Assembly (NCBI RefSeq): GCF_000002875.2
Contig: NC_009395.2
Coordinates: 193,501 to 257,500, forward strand
DNA: 64,000 nucleotides
From: Leishmania infantum JPCM5
Taxonomy: Eukaryota > Euglenozoa > Kinetoplastea > Trypanosomatida > Trypanosomatidae
Reading direction: 5' to 3'
Shown here: piece by piece, positions 43,401 through 54,800 of the stretch
How positions within the stretch are numbered: the stretch's first letter is position 1
Layout: the number at the start of each line of letters is the position of its first letter
Position numbers and translations under genes: made by a program
Notes under the pieces: model-generated
Seen by the model: only the letters and a program-made list of their open reading frames with translations
The model's database searches: none
Told to the model about the DNA's origin: nothing

Positions 43401-44719
43401 CCCGCTCATGACGTGTATGCTGGAGCATCGCTCCCATGCCCGCTCCCCACCCCCTACGAGTACACCTACGTCGGTGTCCTACCCCTCTACCCCTTTATCT
43501 TTCTTCGTCAGCGCCTCCTCCCATCCAGATCCCTTCCTTTCGAACACCCCTCTTCCCCGAAAGCCTAAGGAAAAGACGGAATCAAGCGGAGCCGTCGGAG
43601 GGGCACACCCCTTATGTCTGTAACCTCCATGATGCGCTCTCGTTCTTTCGTGTTTCGCTTTCCGATCCACCGCTCCCTCGGTTATCCCTTCTCCTCTTTC
43701 ACCCCTTGCACGTTTGCCTGTGTGGTGTAGTCTTTGCGGACGGCGACGGCCCCCTCTCCCTTTTTTCCCTGTCCTTGACTCTGGTGTGTGCGTGTGTGTG
43801 TGTTGCAATGCCTCATCCTCTTTCTTCCTTTCCCTTCTCCATACCGAGCGTATTTTCGTCTGGCTTGTTTTTATTTTTTTCTTTTTTTTTTTGAGGATCC
43901 TCTCCCCACCGTCCCTGCCTCTCTCAATGTTCGACGGATACGCGGGAGGGAAGGGCAGCTCTGAATGTGCCACAAAGGCCACTCACTCCTGATAAGGACA
44001 GGGCAACAGAAACGCATACACATACAAGGTTAATTCGCTAAATAGGAGTGGGAGTGCCGTGGTGTCGGTGGCGGGCCCAACTCGTACCCTGTCCCCTCTA
44101 CTCAAGTTTCTCTCCCTACCCTGTCTCTGCGTCACACCCGTCGAACCGCGTGGGAGCACACCCATTCCATGACAGAGAGCGGCGCTTCCCTCCGTTCCTC
44201 GGCTGAGGGTGCGAGCTTGCCGGCACGTCAGTTTGCTTCAGATGTCTCGCATATACGCTTCATCGTCTTTGTTCCATGCCGTTGAGAAGTGGAAAGTCAC
44301 GCGTACGGTATATCGGGCGCAAACAGACGCCGACGGATGCGCGCATATGCTACTGAGCCATCCATGCTTTCAGCTCCGTCACGCTCGGCGGCGTGCCGTG
44401 TATGAGGCACCTCTTCTGACTTCACAAGTCGTCTGGTTCTGCTTTCTCTCCACCTCCGACTTTTCGCCAGCGGCCCAACTTTCCGCTTCTCGCGCCTCCT
44501 CGTCCATCGCCTGCTGTCTCCGGCAATCGCGCCGGTGCTCTCTATTAGACTTGCAACGTTTGACCGTTCACCCTTACACACACGTATGCGCCCATGTGCT
44601 TGTGTGGGCGTCTTCACGAGCCGACGCACCCCTCCTTCTGTTGCATGCCAAATTGCAAAACACGCATTTCTCACGGGCACACCACAACATCGCTTCATGA
44701 CAGTACACAGACCCGCACA
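40480..44719. other. 4.2-kb noncoding region
   Basis: No gene supported. Pyrimidine-rich blocks, TA-rich palindromes (40760-40790, 41010-41050, 41600-41650), a C-run of 15 near 41430 and several GT/CA runs. The stretch at about 43920-44719 is less pyrimidine-biased and leads into the aminopeptidase fragment. Confidence 0.6.
40758..40792. repeat. TA-rich inverted repeat
   Basis: TATATAACTA and its mirror TAGTTATA flank a (TA)n core, a near-perfect palindrome able to form a hairpin. Confidence 0.8.
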
Positions 44720-45594
44720 CCGCTGAGCTCGGTGTGGATATGACTGTGCTCAAGGGTGAGGAGCTGCGCGAGAAGGGCTATGGCGGCATCTACGCTGTCG
44801 GCAAGTGTGCGCAGTACCCGCCGCACCTGGTGACGCTGCGCTACAGGAACCCGAACGCCGCTGAGGGCGCCAAGAATATTGCGATGGTTGGCAAGGGTAT
44901 CGTGTACGACTGTGGCGGCCTTGCGCTGAAGCCAGCGGCGCACATGACGAACATGAAGACGGATATGGGCGGCTCGGCTGGCGTGTTCTGCGCCTTCATC
45001 GCGGTGGTGCGCAGCATGAAGATGCAGAGGACTCACTTCAGCCACATCGCCAACATCAGCGTGACGCTGTGCTTGGCAGAGAACGCGATCGGCCCCCACT
45101 CGTACCGCAACGACGACGTTGTGGTGATGAAGTCGGGCAAGTCGGTGGAGGTGATGAACACGGATGCGGAGGGCCGCATCGTGCTGGGCGACGGCGTGTG
45201 CTACGCGACGGGCGAGCAGGACTTCGTCCCGGATGTGCTGATCGACATGGCGACGCTGACGGGTGCGCAGGGTGTGGCGACGGGCTCGAAGCACGCCGGC
45301 GTTTACGCCAGCGATGCCGAGGCGGAAAAGGACATGATCAATGCGGGCCTGCGGTCCGGCGACCTGTGCTACCCAGTGCTGTACTGCCCCGAGTACCACG
45401 AGGAGGTGTACAAAAGCCCTTGCGCCGACATGCGCAACACTGCGAACTCGCCATCCAGCGCCGGCTCGAGCTGCGGCGGGTACTTTGTCGAGCAGCACCT
45501 GAGCGAGCGCTTCAGGGGCCCCTTTGTGCACGTTGATATGGCCTACCCCAGCTCCAACATGACTGCGGCGGACGTAGTGATGATGAGTCCCTGA
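44720..45594 (+). pseudogene. Truncated leucyl aminopeptidase copy
   Basis: Bases 44720-45559 (840 bp) match 48681-49520 of the intact gene with no difference seen by eye. The copy lacks the first 236 residues and the last 19, and unrelated sequence joins on both sides. An ATG at 44740 would give a 284-residue product that keeps the whole catalytic half (VGKGIVYD, ALKP, MKTDMGG, MNTDAEGR) and ends in a foreign tail of about 11 residues up to TGA at 45592. Without the N-terminal domain and the last C-terminal residues a normal hexameric enzyme is unlikely. Zero divergence means a very recent duplication, gene conversion or an assembly error. Confidence 0.85.
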
Positions 45595-47971
45595 TGATGC
45601 AGGACGTGCGCAGCACGCACGGAGGCAGCCCATTTCTGGTGTGAAGGGCATGAAGAGGGGGGAGGGGGTGGGAAGGAGAAAACAAGAATAGTCGAGGTGG
45701 CCGAAAGGATCTCTGGTTTTAGGGGGCGCACTCCGGAGGTCTGCGGGGGAACGAAGTGAGTGGTGTGGAAGCAAAAGGAAAGTGCCAAAGTCCGCAGGTG
45801 GCAGTCGAGCGGCAGAGGAAGTGCGGCTGAGCGCATCTTGGCTGCCGATGCACAGCATGAAGACGAGACGTGCTGTGCTGCGGCGAAGCATCGCTGAAAA
45901 AGCGATTGCGTGAAGGCGTGCCGTCGTGCCGCTCGATACACCCCCATCGCAACTGGGTCGCAGAGTTTCTTCTCGCGCCGCTGTGCGGTATGCTCTCCCT
46001 GTGTTTATGTGGGTCTGCTTTAGGTATGCCAGGCGCACGCTTTCTCTATCCTACTCGCTCCCTCCGACAGCGCGGCGAGTGGCGCGTTTGCATGTACACA
46101 TACGTGCACATGTGTGTGTGTGTGTGCATCTTTCCACTTCGTAGTCCCCGATGACGCGTTCTCTGGCGGGCCGGCGCCGCCATCATTTTTCAGCCTTTTC
46201 TGCTCGATCTTCTGCCGCCCTTTCGTATTCTCTCGCCCCCTACAAACTGGTGTGAGGTCGTCGGCGTGTCTTTTCGCTTTCCCGAGTGCGTAGGCGCTGA
46301 GGGTTGCTGCTCTGGCTCCGAGTTGTGGTGCGTTGTTGTAGCTCGCATGGGGGGTCCCCTCTGACTTGTTGCTTCCTTATATGCCTTCTCCCTCTGTCAC
46401 TCTCTTCATCGGGTCTCAGGGACGCACCGGCTTTGTGCGTCGAATCCTATGGGCGCGTTTCCCTCTCTACGCGTGTGTATGTGTGCGTGCGTGCCCAGCC
46501 TATGCGCGGACTTTGGGCGATAGCGGTGACGCGCGACAAGGATGCAGAACCAAAGGTCGTTTCGTTAAGCGACTCGGTGCGACACTGCTGAGAAGGGGCG
46601 GAAAGGGTTCATTGCTGGCTGACCGTGCCTTCCTGTGCGGCTGGTTGCCTTTGGCGGCTTTCTTTTTTAGCGTCTCCTGCTGTCTCTCTCTTGCAATGCT
46701 GTTTACCTGTGCGTGCGTGCGCACGTGCATTGGTGGCGCGAGTGTGCATGTGCCCTCGAACCCTCTTCCTTTCACTGCTATACACGCCTCCTCTTTTGTG
46801 CTTGGTCTCCCTCTTCTCCCTCGCGCGTTCGCGTCTGTGTTGACTTCGCCTTCGTCTGCAAGTCGTCTCTTCTTTCCACCGACCTCGGCAGCCTGGCGGA
46901 TGTAGAGAGAGGAGGGGCGTCACAGAGGGACGGGAAGGCATTGCGGATGACGACCCCAGCTTCTTCGCCTCCACGGCGTTATTCACTTTATCACGACCTC
47001 CATCGTAGCTGTAAGCGGTGCCGGCAGTGCACAGGAGGGAGAGGGCCGGGGGGGGGGAAGAGTTGGAGAGAGAGAGCGATCGTGCCACACACTGTCGTCC
47101 TTGACGGAAAGGAGTAAAAAAATAGCCGACAAAATCGCCTGCACGCGCACGCGATTTCATTTCGCGCTGTGGCTGCCCCCGACGCCCCCCGGTGGCGAGC
47201 GAGGGTTGGGCTTGAAGTCCAGGCAATGGGGCGGTGGAAGGAATCTACGGTGTGTGGCTTGAGGTGGTGGTGGCGAATAGGAATAGAGAGACTCTTCGTC
47301 TCTTCTACCTCTCTGGAACTTACAGCTCTTTCACCGTGATAGGCGCACCCCTCTCCCCAACCCCTTCCCCCGAAACACGCTGCCCCTCGGCTCACGTTTG
47401 CGGGCTAAAAAAAGCTGTTTGCCACGTGAGAGGCATACTTACTTGTGCCGGACCCCCTCTCTCTTCCCATCTCTTTGTGTCTCCTCTTTCGCCTATTCTT
47501 TTTCCTTGTTTTCCATCGAACAACTTTCCACACTGTCTCTGCCTTTCACACGAGCGCACGAACCACGCCTGCACACCTCGCGATTTCGTTCTTCGGAGTT
47601 GCTCATCAGCTTCCTGATCGTCGCACCCCCTCCTCATCCTCCTCCTCCTTTCTTCATTGACACGGTTGCTTCTGTGTTGCATTCGCTTATCGTTCTTACT
47701 TGTTCTCTATCTATAAATCAATCCTCGTGTGTGTGTGTGTGCGTGTGCATCTGCACTACCGACGTAAAGTGCCTTCCACTCCCGAATCTGTTGTTGTGTG
47801 TGTGTTTTTTTTTCTTTTAGTGTTTCGCGTACGCCACATTTTGTCTTTCATCACCGCCGGTTTCACTCTGGGCCCCTCCCCCCTCCCCCCACCCCCGCAC
47901 CCCTGCTTTCGCTTTCGTTTCGCATCGCTGCCCCTCACGTTCTCTCCGTATCTTGATCAGACACGCCCGTG
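45595..47971. other. Spacer between aminopeptidase fragment and intact gene
   Basis: 2.4 kb, no gene supported. It ends with a pyrimidine-rich stretch and a strong acceptor-like site at 47819-47820. The distal part is the likely 5' UTR of the aminopeptidase. Confidence 0.6.
47819..47820 (+). promoter_or_regulatory. Candidate spliced-leader acceptor AG of the aminopeptidase gene
   Basis: TGTGTTTTTTTTTCTTTTAG ends here, 152 bases before the ATG. The uninterrupted pyrimidine tract makes this the best acceptor candidate of the window. Confidence 0.55.
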
Positions 47972-49579
47972 ATGAAGCGCCCGCGTTCCAATTCGGTGGT
48001 GGAGGAGACGGCGGTGTCGGCGTACGTGCAGACGTGCACGAACTTCAGGTCGAATGTGACGTTCACGGACATCTCGAAGGTATCATGTGTTGCGCCGCAC
48101 GTGCTTCTGGTGGGCGCGCTGGAGCAGCTGCGCGAAAGCTCTCTCAAGTCCGTGCTGTTCTACTGCCCGGCTGTCGCGGAGGCGCTACAGCGCGTCAAGG
48201 CTGGTGCGACGGTGAAGACGCTTGCGGAGGTTCCGGGGCGCAAGGGCTACACGGAAGTGACGGTGACGGCGCTGCCGGCAACCAGGTCGCGCACAAACTG
48301 CCCTTACCGCGCGGACAGCATGTCGGAGGCCGTCGCTGCTGCGTGCGGGAGCGTCGAAGAAGGCGAGGTGCTTGACGTGTACGTGCGCGCGCCTGCTGGC
48401 TCCGAGACGGCGGTCGCGAACGCTGTTGCGCGTGCTGCGCCCCACTCGTACACCGCGAAGGCTAGGCAGGCGACGAAGGCGTACATGAAGCAGGCAGTAA
48501 CGTTGAATGTCGTGATGTCGTCACGCGCTGCGTTCACACAGGAGCTGGTGCGCGGAAAGTCCGTGTGCGTGGCGGAGCTGGAGGCGATCTGCACGTCTGT
48601 GCAGCTGTGCCAGCGCCTGGTGGACACGCCGCCGTGCATGCTGGACACTGTCGTGTACGCTGAGATCGCTGCTGCTTACGCCGCTGAGCTCGGTGTGGAT
48701 ATGACTGTGCTCAAGGGTGAGGAGCTGCGCGAGAAGGGCTATGGCGGCATCTACGCTGTCGGCAAGTGTGCGCAGTACCCGCCGCACCTGGTGACGCTGC
48801 GCTACAGGAACCCGAACGCCGCTGAGGGCGCCAAGAATATTGCGATGGTTGGCAAGGGTATCGTGTACGACTGTGGCGGCCTTGCGCTGAAGCCAGCGGC
48901 GCACATGACGAACATGAAGACGGATATGGGCGGCTCGGCTGGCGTGTTCTGCGCCTTCATCGCGGTGGTGCGCAGCATGAAGATGCAGAGGACTCACTTC
49001 AGCCACATCGCCAACATCAGCGTGACGCTGTGCTTGGCAGAGAACGCGATCGGCCCCCACTCGTACCGCAACGACGACGTTGTGGTGATGAAGTCGGGCA
49101 AGTCGGTGGAGGTGATGAACACGGATGCGGAGGGCCGCATCGTGCTGGGCGACGGCGTGTGCTACGCGACGGGCGAGCAGGACTTCGTCCCGGATGTGCT
49201 GATCGACATGGCGACGCTGACGGGTGCGCAGGGTGTGGCGACGGGCTCGAAGCACGCCGGCGTTTACGCCAGCGATGCCGAGGCGGAAAAGGACATGATC
49301 AATGCGGGCCTGCGGTCCGGCGACCTGTGCTACCCAGTGCTGTACTGCCCCGAGTACCACGAGGAGGTGTACAAAAGCCCTTGCGCCGACATGCGCAACA
49401 CTGCGAACTCGCCATCCAGCGCCGGCTCGAGCTGCGGCGGGTACTTTGTCGAGCAGCACCTGAGCGAGCGCTTCAGGGGCCCCTTTGTGCACGTTGATAT
49501 GGCCTACCCCAGCTCCAACACGGCCGGCGCCACCGGCTACGGTGTTACTCTCGTGTTCGAGTTTCTGCGCCAGCACTAG
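47972..49579 (+). CDS. LAP: Leucyl aminopeptidase, metallopeptidase family M17
   Basis: 535 residues from ATG 47972; an adjacent GTG one codon earlier is not a credible start here. The N-terminal macro-like domain spans about 1-215 and the catalytic domain about 225-535. The two-metal site is complete by motif: K295 and D300 in VGKGIVYD, D318 in MKTDMGG, D385 and E387 in MNTDAEGR, with catalytic K307 (GLALKP) and R389. M17 enzymes are hexameric exopeptidases that remove N-terminal leucine and similar residues; in trypanosomatids they serve cytosolic peptide turnover and amino-acid supply. Length is normal. The region coding residues 237-516 is duplicated upstream at 44720-45559. Confidence 0.97.
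   Translation: MKRPRSNSVVEETAVSAYVQTCTNFRSNVTFTDISKVSCVAPHVLLVGALEQLRESSLKSVLFYCPAVAEALQRVKAGATVKTLAEVPGRKGYTEVTVTALPATRSRTNCPYRADSMSEAVAAACGSVEEGEVLDVYVRAPAGSETAVANAVARAAPHSYTAKARQATKAYMKQAVTLNVVMSSRAAFTQELVRGKSVCVAELEAICTSVQLCQRLVDTPPCMLDTVVYAEIAAAYAAELGVDMTVLKGEELREKGYGGIYAVGKCAQYPPHLVTLRYRNPNAAEGAKNIAMVGKGIVYDCGGLALKPAAHMTNMKTDMGGSAGVFCAFIAVVRSMKMQRTHFSHIANISVTLCLAENAIGPHSYRNDDVVVMKSGKSVEVMNTDAEGRIVLGDGVCYATGEQDFVPDVLIDMATLTGAQGVATGSKHAGVYASDAEAEKDMINAGLRSGDLCYPVLYCPEYHEEVYKSPCADMRNTANSPSSAGSSCGGYFVEQHLSERFRGPFVHVDMAYPSSNTAGATGYGVTLVFEFLRQH
48681..49520 (+). repeat. 840-bp direct repeat, intact-gene copy
   Basis: The donor or partner segment of the truncated copy at 44720-45559, offset by 3961 bases. 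Both boundaries lie inside the coding sequence. Confidence 0.92.
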
Positions 49580-51822
49580 CAATGGCTGAAACCGCGGCGT
49601 TGCAGGATCGAAGAGGCGCAACACAAACACACACACACACACAAGCAAGCAAGCTGGTTTTCGTGCAGAGGGAGGTGGGTTGTAGGATGTACCCGCTACT
49701 CTAACTTGGCCCGGCGCGCGCGTGTCGCACCCCGCCACTGGTGTTTCTCTGGGTTCACTTCTCTCAATTTTACTTTTTCCTTCGTGTCCCTTTGTACGCT
49801 TCAGCATGCGTAGGGCCACCCGTGCGCCGGCAGCTCGCCGGCACAGTGCTCATCCGCTAAGCAGGCCGGTTGGGGGCGCTGTCTGGAGCACTTTTTCGTG
49901 TGTTTTCCCCTTCCTTGAGTGTTTTTTTTTGTGTCTTTTTTTTCATTCTTGTGTATGCTCTTTCTAGTTAATGTTTGTTCTGAAAAAGAAAGCGTCGTTT
50001 TTGGCCAATCAAGCGAGCCGTAGACCCACGCCCGGGCATTGTGGCCGATGCACGTTGGCTGTCGCTTCTCTGTGTTCCGACCCGCTCATCGACGTTTTAC
50101 CGTGTACGGTTATTTGCACGGTAGCCTTCCTCTCTTGCCTTCACGCAGGTGTCGGGCGGATGGCCACGGACAAGCAACAGCGCAGCGTGCTGAGGAAGTG
50201 AGGGAGGGAGAGGGAGGAGGAGACAGAGGCGTTGGAGAGCGGTGCGGCTTGCTTGATTGTGTGCGCCAAGCCGTGAAGAGCAGAGGAGGAGTATTCGAGG
50301 CAAGAGCAAAGAGAAAAGCCGGCGAGGCGACGTGTTCTTTTCCTTCTCTTTCTGAAGGGATTCGGCTCGTGTTGCTGTCTTGCACACAGACGCACACACA
50401 CAGAGAAGCATAGACGTATACATATATATATATATATCTCCCCGTCTAGACGCGCACATCTTTTTTGTGTTTTTTTTCTTTTCTGTATGCGTGTGCGTTT
50501 GCTTCCCCTTCCTTTTGTTTTGTGTGTTTTTCTCTTTAGTGGTGTCTTGAGCGATTATCGAAACAAGCAAGGATGAAGGAGAGGGAGAGCGAGAGACGCA
50601 CATGGTTAGCTGCTAAGGAAACGGGACTGGGTCTGTTGGCGGCCGGCCCTTACCCCTGCTCCGTTCTTCGCAGCGCAGGCCTCATTGGTGTGTACACGCA
50701 CGGCGCATACATACAGACGCCAACGTGCAGCGACAAGCACCATTACTGTCTCGGGGCGCCTTGAAATGCGCGTCGCATGTGTGCGTGTGTGTGCCTTGCG
50801 GGAGAGGCAGAGGAGGGCAAAACGAAAGAGCGTTGCTCTGTGCCGAGTTGCACAGCGCGAAGGAAGGAAAGTGTGTGTGACGTGTGGGCATGGGTGTCTC
50901 TGAGGGACTCGGGGACAGCTGATGAATACGATGTGGAGAGGTGCAACGGAAGGGCAACAGCAGTAACAGAGAGTTTCGCCTCCCTCACAGCCCCCCTCCT
51001 GCCCTGCGCCGCTCTACGCTTCTTGCGCTCTCGTTTTTTTTTTTGTCGCTGCCCTTCACCTCTCTCCCTTTTCCTTCCGTCTTGCCCCCTGTCCTTTACG
51101 CCGATCATTTTCGCGGAAGCGCGTTCGCGTCCGCCCGCGCAGCGAGGCCTCGACAAGAGCAAGGTACTGTCACACGCACGCATGATCAAAATTGCACTCC
51201 TCTCTCGCCTGCGCTGTTCTTTCTTCGGCGTGCCCCTTCTCCAGCTTTCCATCCACCAATCAGCGGGACCGACGCACGCGCACACGCACACGCATAAAAG
51301 GACGCACCTATAGAAAGGTAAACGGCGAGGCGCTGCCGCCGTTCGGCTCTGCTCTTTTTTGTTCGTTCCTTTCCAACAGTTTCGCTGCCTCGTGTGTGTG
51401 TGTGGGGGGGGGGCGTGGCGTACTACTTCGCTGCTGCCATAGAAGGACAGGAAGGGCACTTGAAAACGCCGACGCTGGGCGGCATCCGTCCCATCATCAC
51501 AGGCATATACACTCACACACGCACATCGCATATTTGCATACACCCAGCTCCGTGCGCACGTGCGCTGTCGCTTCCCACCTCACGAGAGGCACGGCAGTAA
51601 ACACAGGAGAGAGACCGCGCGGTCTTAAGCGTGGGCGTTGCCGGGTAGCCATCCTTTTTTTCGGCTTGCCACTTTACTCAGCCTGGGGTTCAGAGGGGGC
51701 CTTCCTCACCTCTACAATTACCGTGAGCTGGTCTCTCACGTTGTCACGTTGTCACATAGCCGCGCGCCGTGTTTTCCTTCAGCAGACGGTGGTGTTGCTC
51801 TGGTGTCGGTCATACGCACTAG
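49580..51822. other. Spacer between aminopeptidase and 1942-residue gene
   Basis: 2.2 kb without a supportable gene. It has CA runs near 49622, a TA run near 50420-50437, then a pyrimidine tract at about 51340-51380 and a further one at 51650-51680 before the next gene. Confidence 0.55.
51680..51681 (+). promoter_or_regulatory. Candidate spliced-leader acceptor AG of the 1942-residue gene
   Basis: CCTTTTTTTCGGCTTGCC and CTTTACTC lead to this AG, about 140 bases before the ATG. Confidence 0.4.
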
Positions 51823-54800
51823 ATGGGCGACGAGCAGATCACGGAGAAGCAAGGGCGCTCCAGCGTAATAGATGGCGCTGCAGGGCCGCCGCCATCTCCA
51901 CCACAACGGCAAGCGACAGGGCGGGAAACGGGTAACCACATTGCACATGTTTTTCGTGCTCTCCAGCAGCTGCAACCGCTCGGGTCGGGGCTATCGGCAT
52001 CCTCTTCACAGCCCACCAACTCTTCAGCGTTCGAGAATGGCGCCGCTGCGTGGATGTGCAGTCACCTGGACCTTCTTTGGGAGTCGATTGCGTCATCGGC
52101 TACGGAAACGCCATCAGCACACGTCAACGCTGCTGCTGCTTCCATGGCCACGCACCCACGCACGCGGCTTGTTCTTCAGCTTCTCGCCTTGGAAGCTCTT
52201 CGGCGAGAGCAGCGGCGAGGCGTTTTTCCGCTGAGTTCTCCGCCGCGCTCCTCTGTGTCGACCACCGCATCCCTTCTGGAAGCGACTAGCGGGGCGGCGA
52301 CCTCCGCTGCTGCTGTTGCTGCGCCGGCTGCTTGCCGCTCTCTATGCAGTGGGCCCTCTTGCCACCGTGACACCCACTTTGAGGTGGGCGGTTTGCCTGT
52401 TGTGTATCACTGGCTATGGCAGCGTGCTGCGGCGCTTCCGTCCGGGCTGGCCGTGGCCGAATCTCCATATGGCGATCTCAGTGCTCTCATGATGGAGTGG
52501 GCGGCGCTGGCGCTGCCGGCGTGGCTGGAGAGCTCAGAAGAAGTGCGATGGCGATACGAGCGTGATGAGGTGCTGCGCCTTGTGCATGAGAGCACCACCG
52601 CAGCGGCAGCGTGTGGTTTTGCCAACGCGGAAAAGGGAGCACGAGAAGCGGAAGAAACGGCTGCGACAGTGCCGGGTCTGGTGCAGCAATCAGACGCTAG
52701 TGCAGCTGACACTGTCGCCGCGAACAGTGTTCGCAGCCTCATCCGCAACCAAGCCGTATTCATGCCGCGGGTGAAGGACGTCAACGATGAAGGTGTGTCG
52801 GAGCCATCATTGGCTGCCGTACCCAGACCGCTATCGACGTCCGCTGCGCATGGTGCAGCTTCTTCCCCACCTCGACGAGTGCTGCAGCTCGTTGTTGCGG
52901 CGGCAGCGAACCTCGCTACCGCGCAGCAGGCCGATCTCACCATCGCCAAAACCACTGCTGTCGTCCCGTTGCCCAGCCCAGCCGCGGAGAGCGAAGAGGC
53001 GCTGGCGAAGAAAACTGGAAGGGAGCCGACGACTGTATCGGGCACCGTCGCAGCCTTTCGGATGACACCACCGCTGCAGTCCCAGGCTGGTGACACGCCG
53101 GCGATGAGCTTAGCAAACGCCGCTGGTAGTGGCGATGGCGACGTGGTACTCAAGAAGAGACTGGCTATACAACTGCCCCGCACCACCGGCGGCATAGCTG
53201 TCCCTCGAGAGGCAGCTACGGCTGCCACAACCATCGCCGCGGAGCCTTCATGTAACACTGCCGTCGACGACGTGGTGGCGAGAGTAGCTACGAGGCCGCT
53301 AATGCTACTCAGCGACGAGGGCTTCACGGATGACGATGGCGAAGCGCGAGGGTCGATGGCCGAGGCGAACGACAGCGCTCAGGATGGCAGTGCACTTGCT
53401 TCACCAGCCCCAGAGGCAACGGAGAACACCGCCGCGTGCATGAGGTCGCGCCTGCGTCGCTGGCGACGTATCGTTCCTGTTGTTTTGGATGCCCCTCCAG
53501 GCAGTGAGGCAGCCCAGGACGTGTGCACTGTGCTGGAGGCGCTGGGCTTTGCGGCGGCTGGCGAGGATGACTGTGCCGACAAGACTCTTACGGAGCTGGC
53601 ACCGTCTTGTTGCTCAGCGCAGGCGCCTGGGGAGCTGCTGAAGGGGCCGAAGGCGCCCACCTCACGCCGTTTCAGCGAGGGTGCAGCACGTGCACGGATG
53701 CCTCTGTGTCCTCTCGGGCGTCTACCTCCTCTCCTCGCGGCGCATGCGTGGCTGTCGAACCCATCGCTTCGATCATCATGGCTCGCCCACATTATTGCAG
53801 TTCCGTCTCCAGAATGCTCGCTCACTGCCGTCGTCGCCGGCAGCGAAGCGTGCCTCAAGGACGGAGGGACGGCACTGGTGTCTTCGAGAGACGCTCAGGC
53901 CACTCCGCTGCCCGTGCCCGCGTCGTCGCCTTCATCCTCGGCGCACTGCAGCGGCGACGCGCCTCCTCGCCCGCAGCTGCACGCAGCATCTCCTGCGCTG
54001 TCCTGCATCGCGTTGGCGGACCATCGCGTGTTTGCGATGCTCGATGAGCTGCTGTGGTGCGCGCATCCATCTGCAAGCGCTTTTCTGCTTAGTTTCGAGG
54101 AGAACTTGCACAGGTACTTGTGCTATCCGTTGGCTGGGGTGTGCGCAGCGGCACCTGCAGCAGCGACGGCGACGAAGTCGGGGTTCTGCAAGTCGCTTTC
54201 TCACCCTGAACAAGGGGCGCGTATTGCTGGCAGTCATGGCACCTCTGCTCCTCGCCCTCTCGCAGTGTCCGCCTGGAAGGCATACCTGGAGCTACGGTAT
54301 GGAAAGGCACACCTGCGGCAGCCGAAACACCTGCATCCTCCTCCGTTGAGGACGGTGACTTCCACTAAGGCAGCGATTTCGAAGAGTGACACCCGTCAGA
54401 ACGCCGAGCCCAGCGCTACTGCCGCTGCTGCTGCCGCCCCTTTAACAGCAGGCGGTCCGCACTGCACCAAAAAGCGGGAGGCAGGGGGGCGCACTGCAGA
54501 GGATGAGGCGGCCACACGACCCGCGATGTCGTCCGTCGCTGCGTCTGCTGCTGTGGCGGCGCGCACACCACTCCTGCCGTTCGTTGCAGCAGCCTTTGCC
54601 GCGTCGTCCTCAGCGACGGCGAGTACCGCCACCTACGCCGCAGTCATGGACGTGGCGGCGATGGTGTTCCTGGCGGAGCTGCGCCGTGTTGGTGCCATCG
54701 CCATGACGGAGAAGGCAAGGGGCGCCGTGCAGGTCCTACAGGCGTGCCACGCGGGTCGCGGTGCGGGGCCGCTGCGGCAATCGACACAGCAACGCGGTGG

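Noticed and set aside
42625..43623. 332-codon plus-strand frame
   Set aside because: Pyrimidine-rich spacer; Ser/Pro/Phe/Leu composition, no domain, no codon bias.
45575..45605. Repeated TGATGA boxes suggesting a C/D snoRNA
   Set aside because: Boxes TGATGATGA and CTGATGATG occur close together after the aminopeptidase fragment, but no properly spaced D box, terminal stem or guide pattern is visible.
47969..47971. GTG as start of leucyl aminopeptidase
   Set aside because: Nuclear kinetoplastid genes start at ATG and the next codon is ATG (47972).
48521..49819. 432-codon antisense frame over the aminopeptidase
   Set aside because: It is the mirror of a GC3-rich gene; the same Arg/His/Val-rich frame appears antisense to the truncated copy, confirming it is a shadow.
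52407..53327. 306-codon antisense frame inside the 1942-residue gene
   Set aside because: Low-complexity Ser/Ala shadow of the sense frame; no start context and no family.
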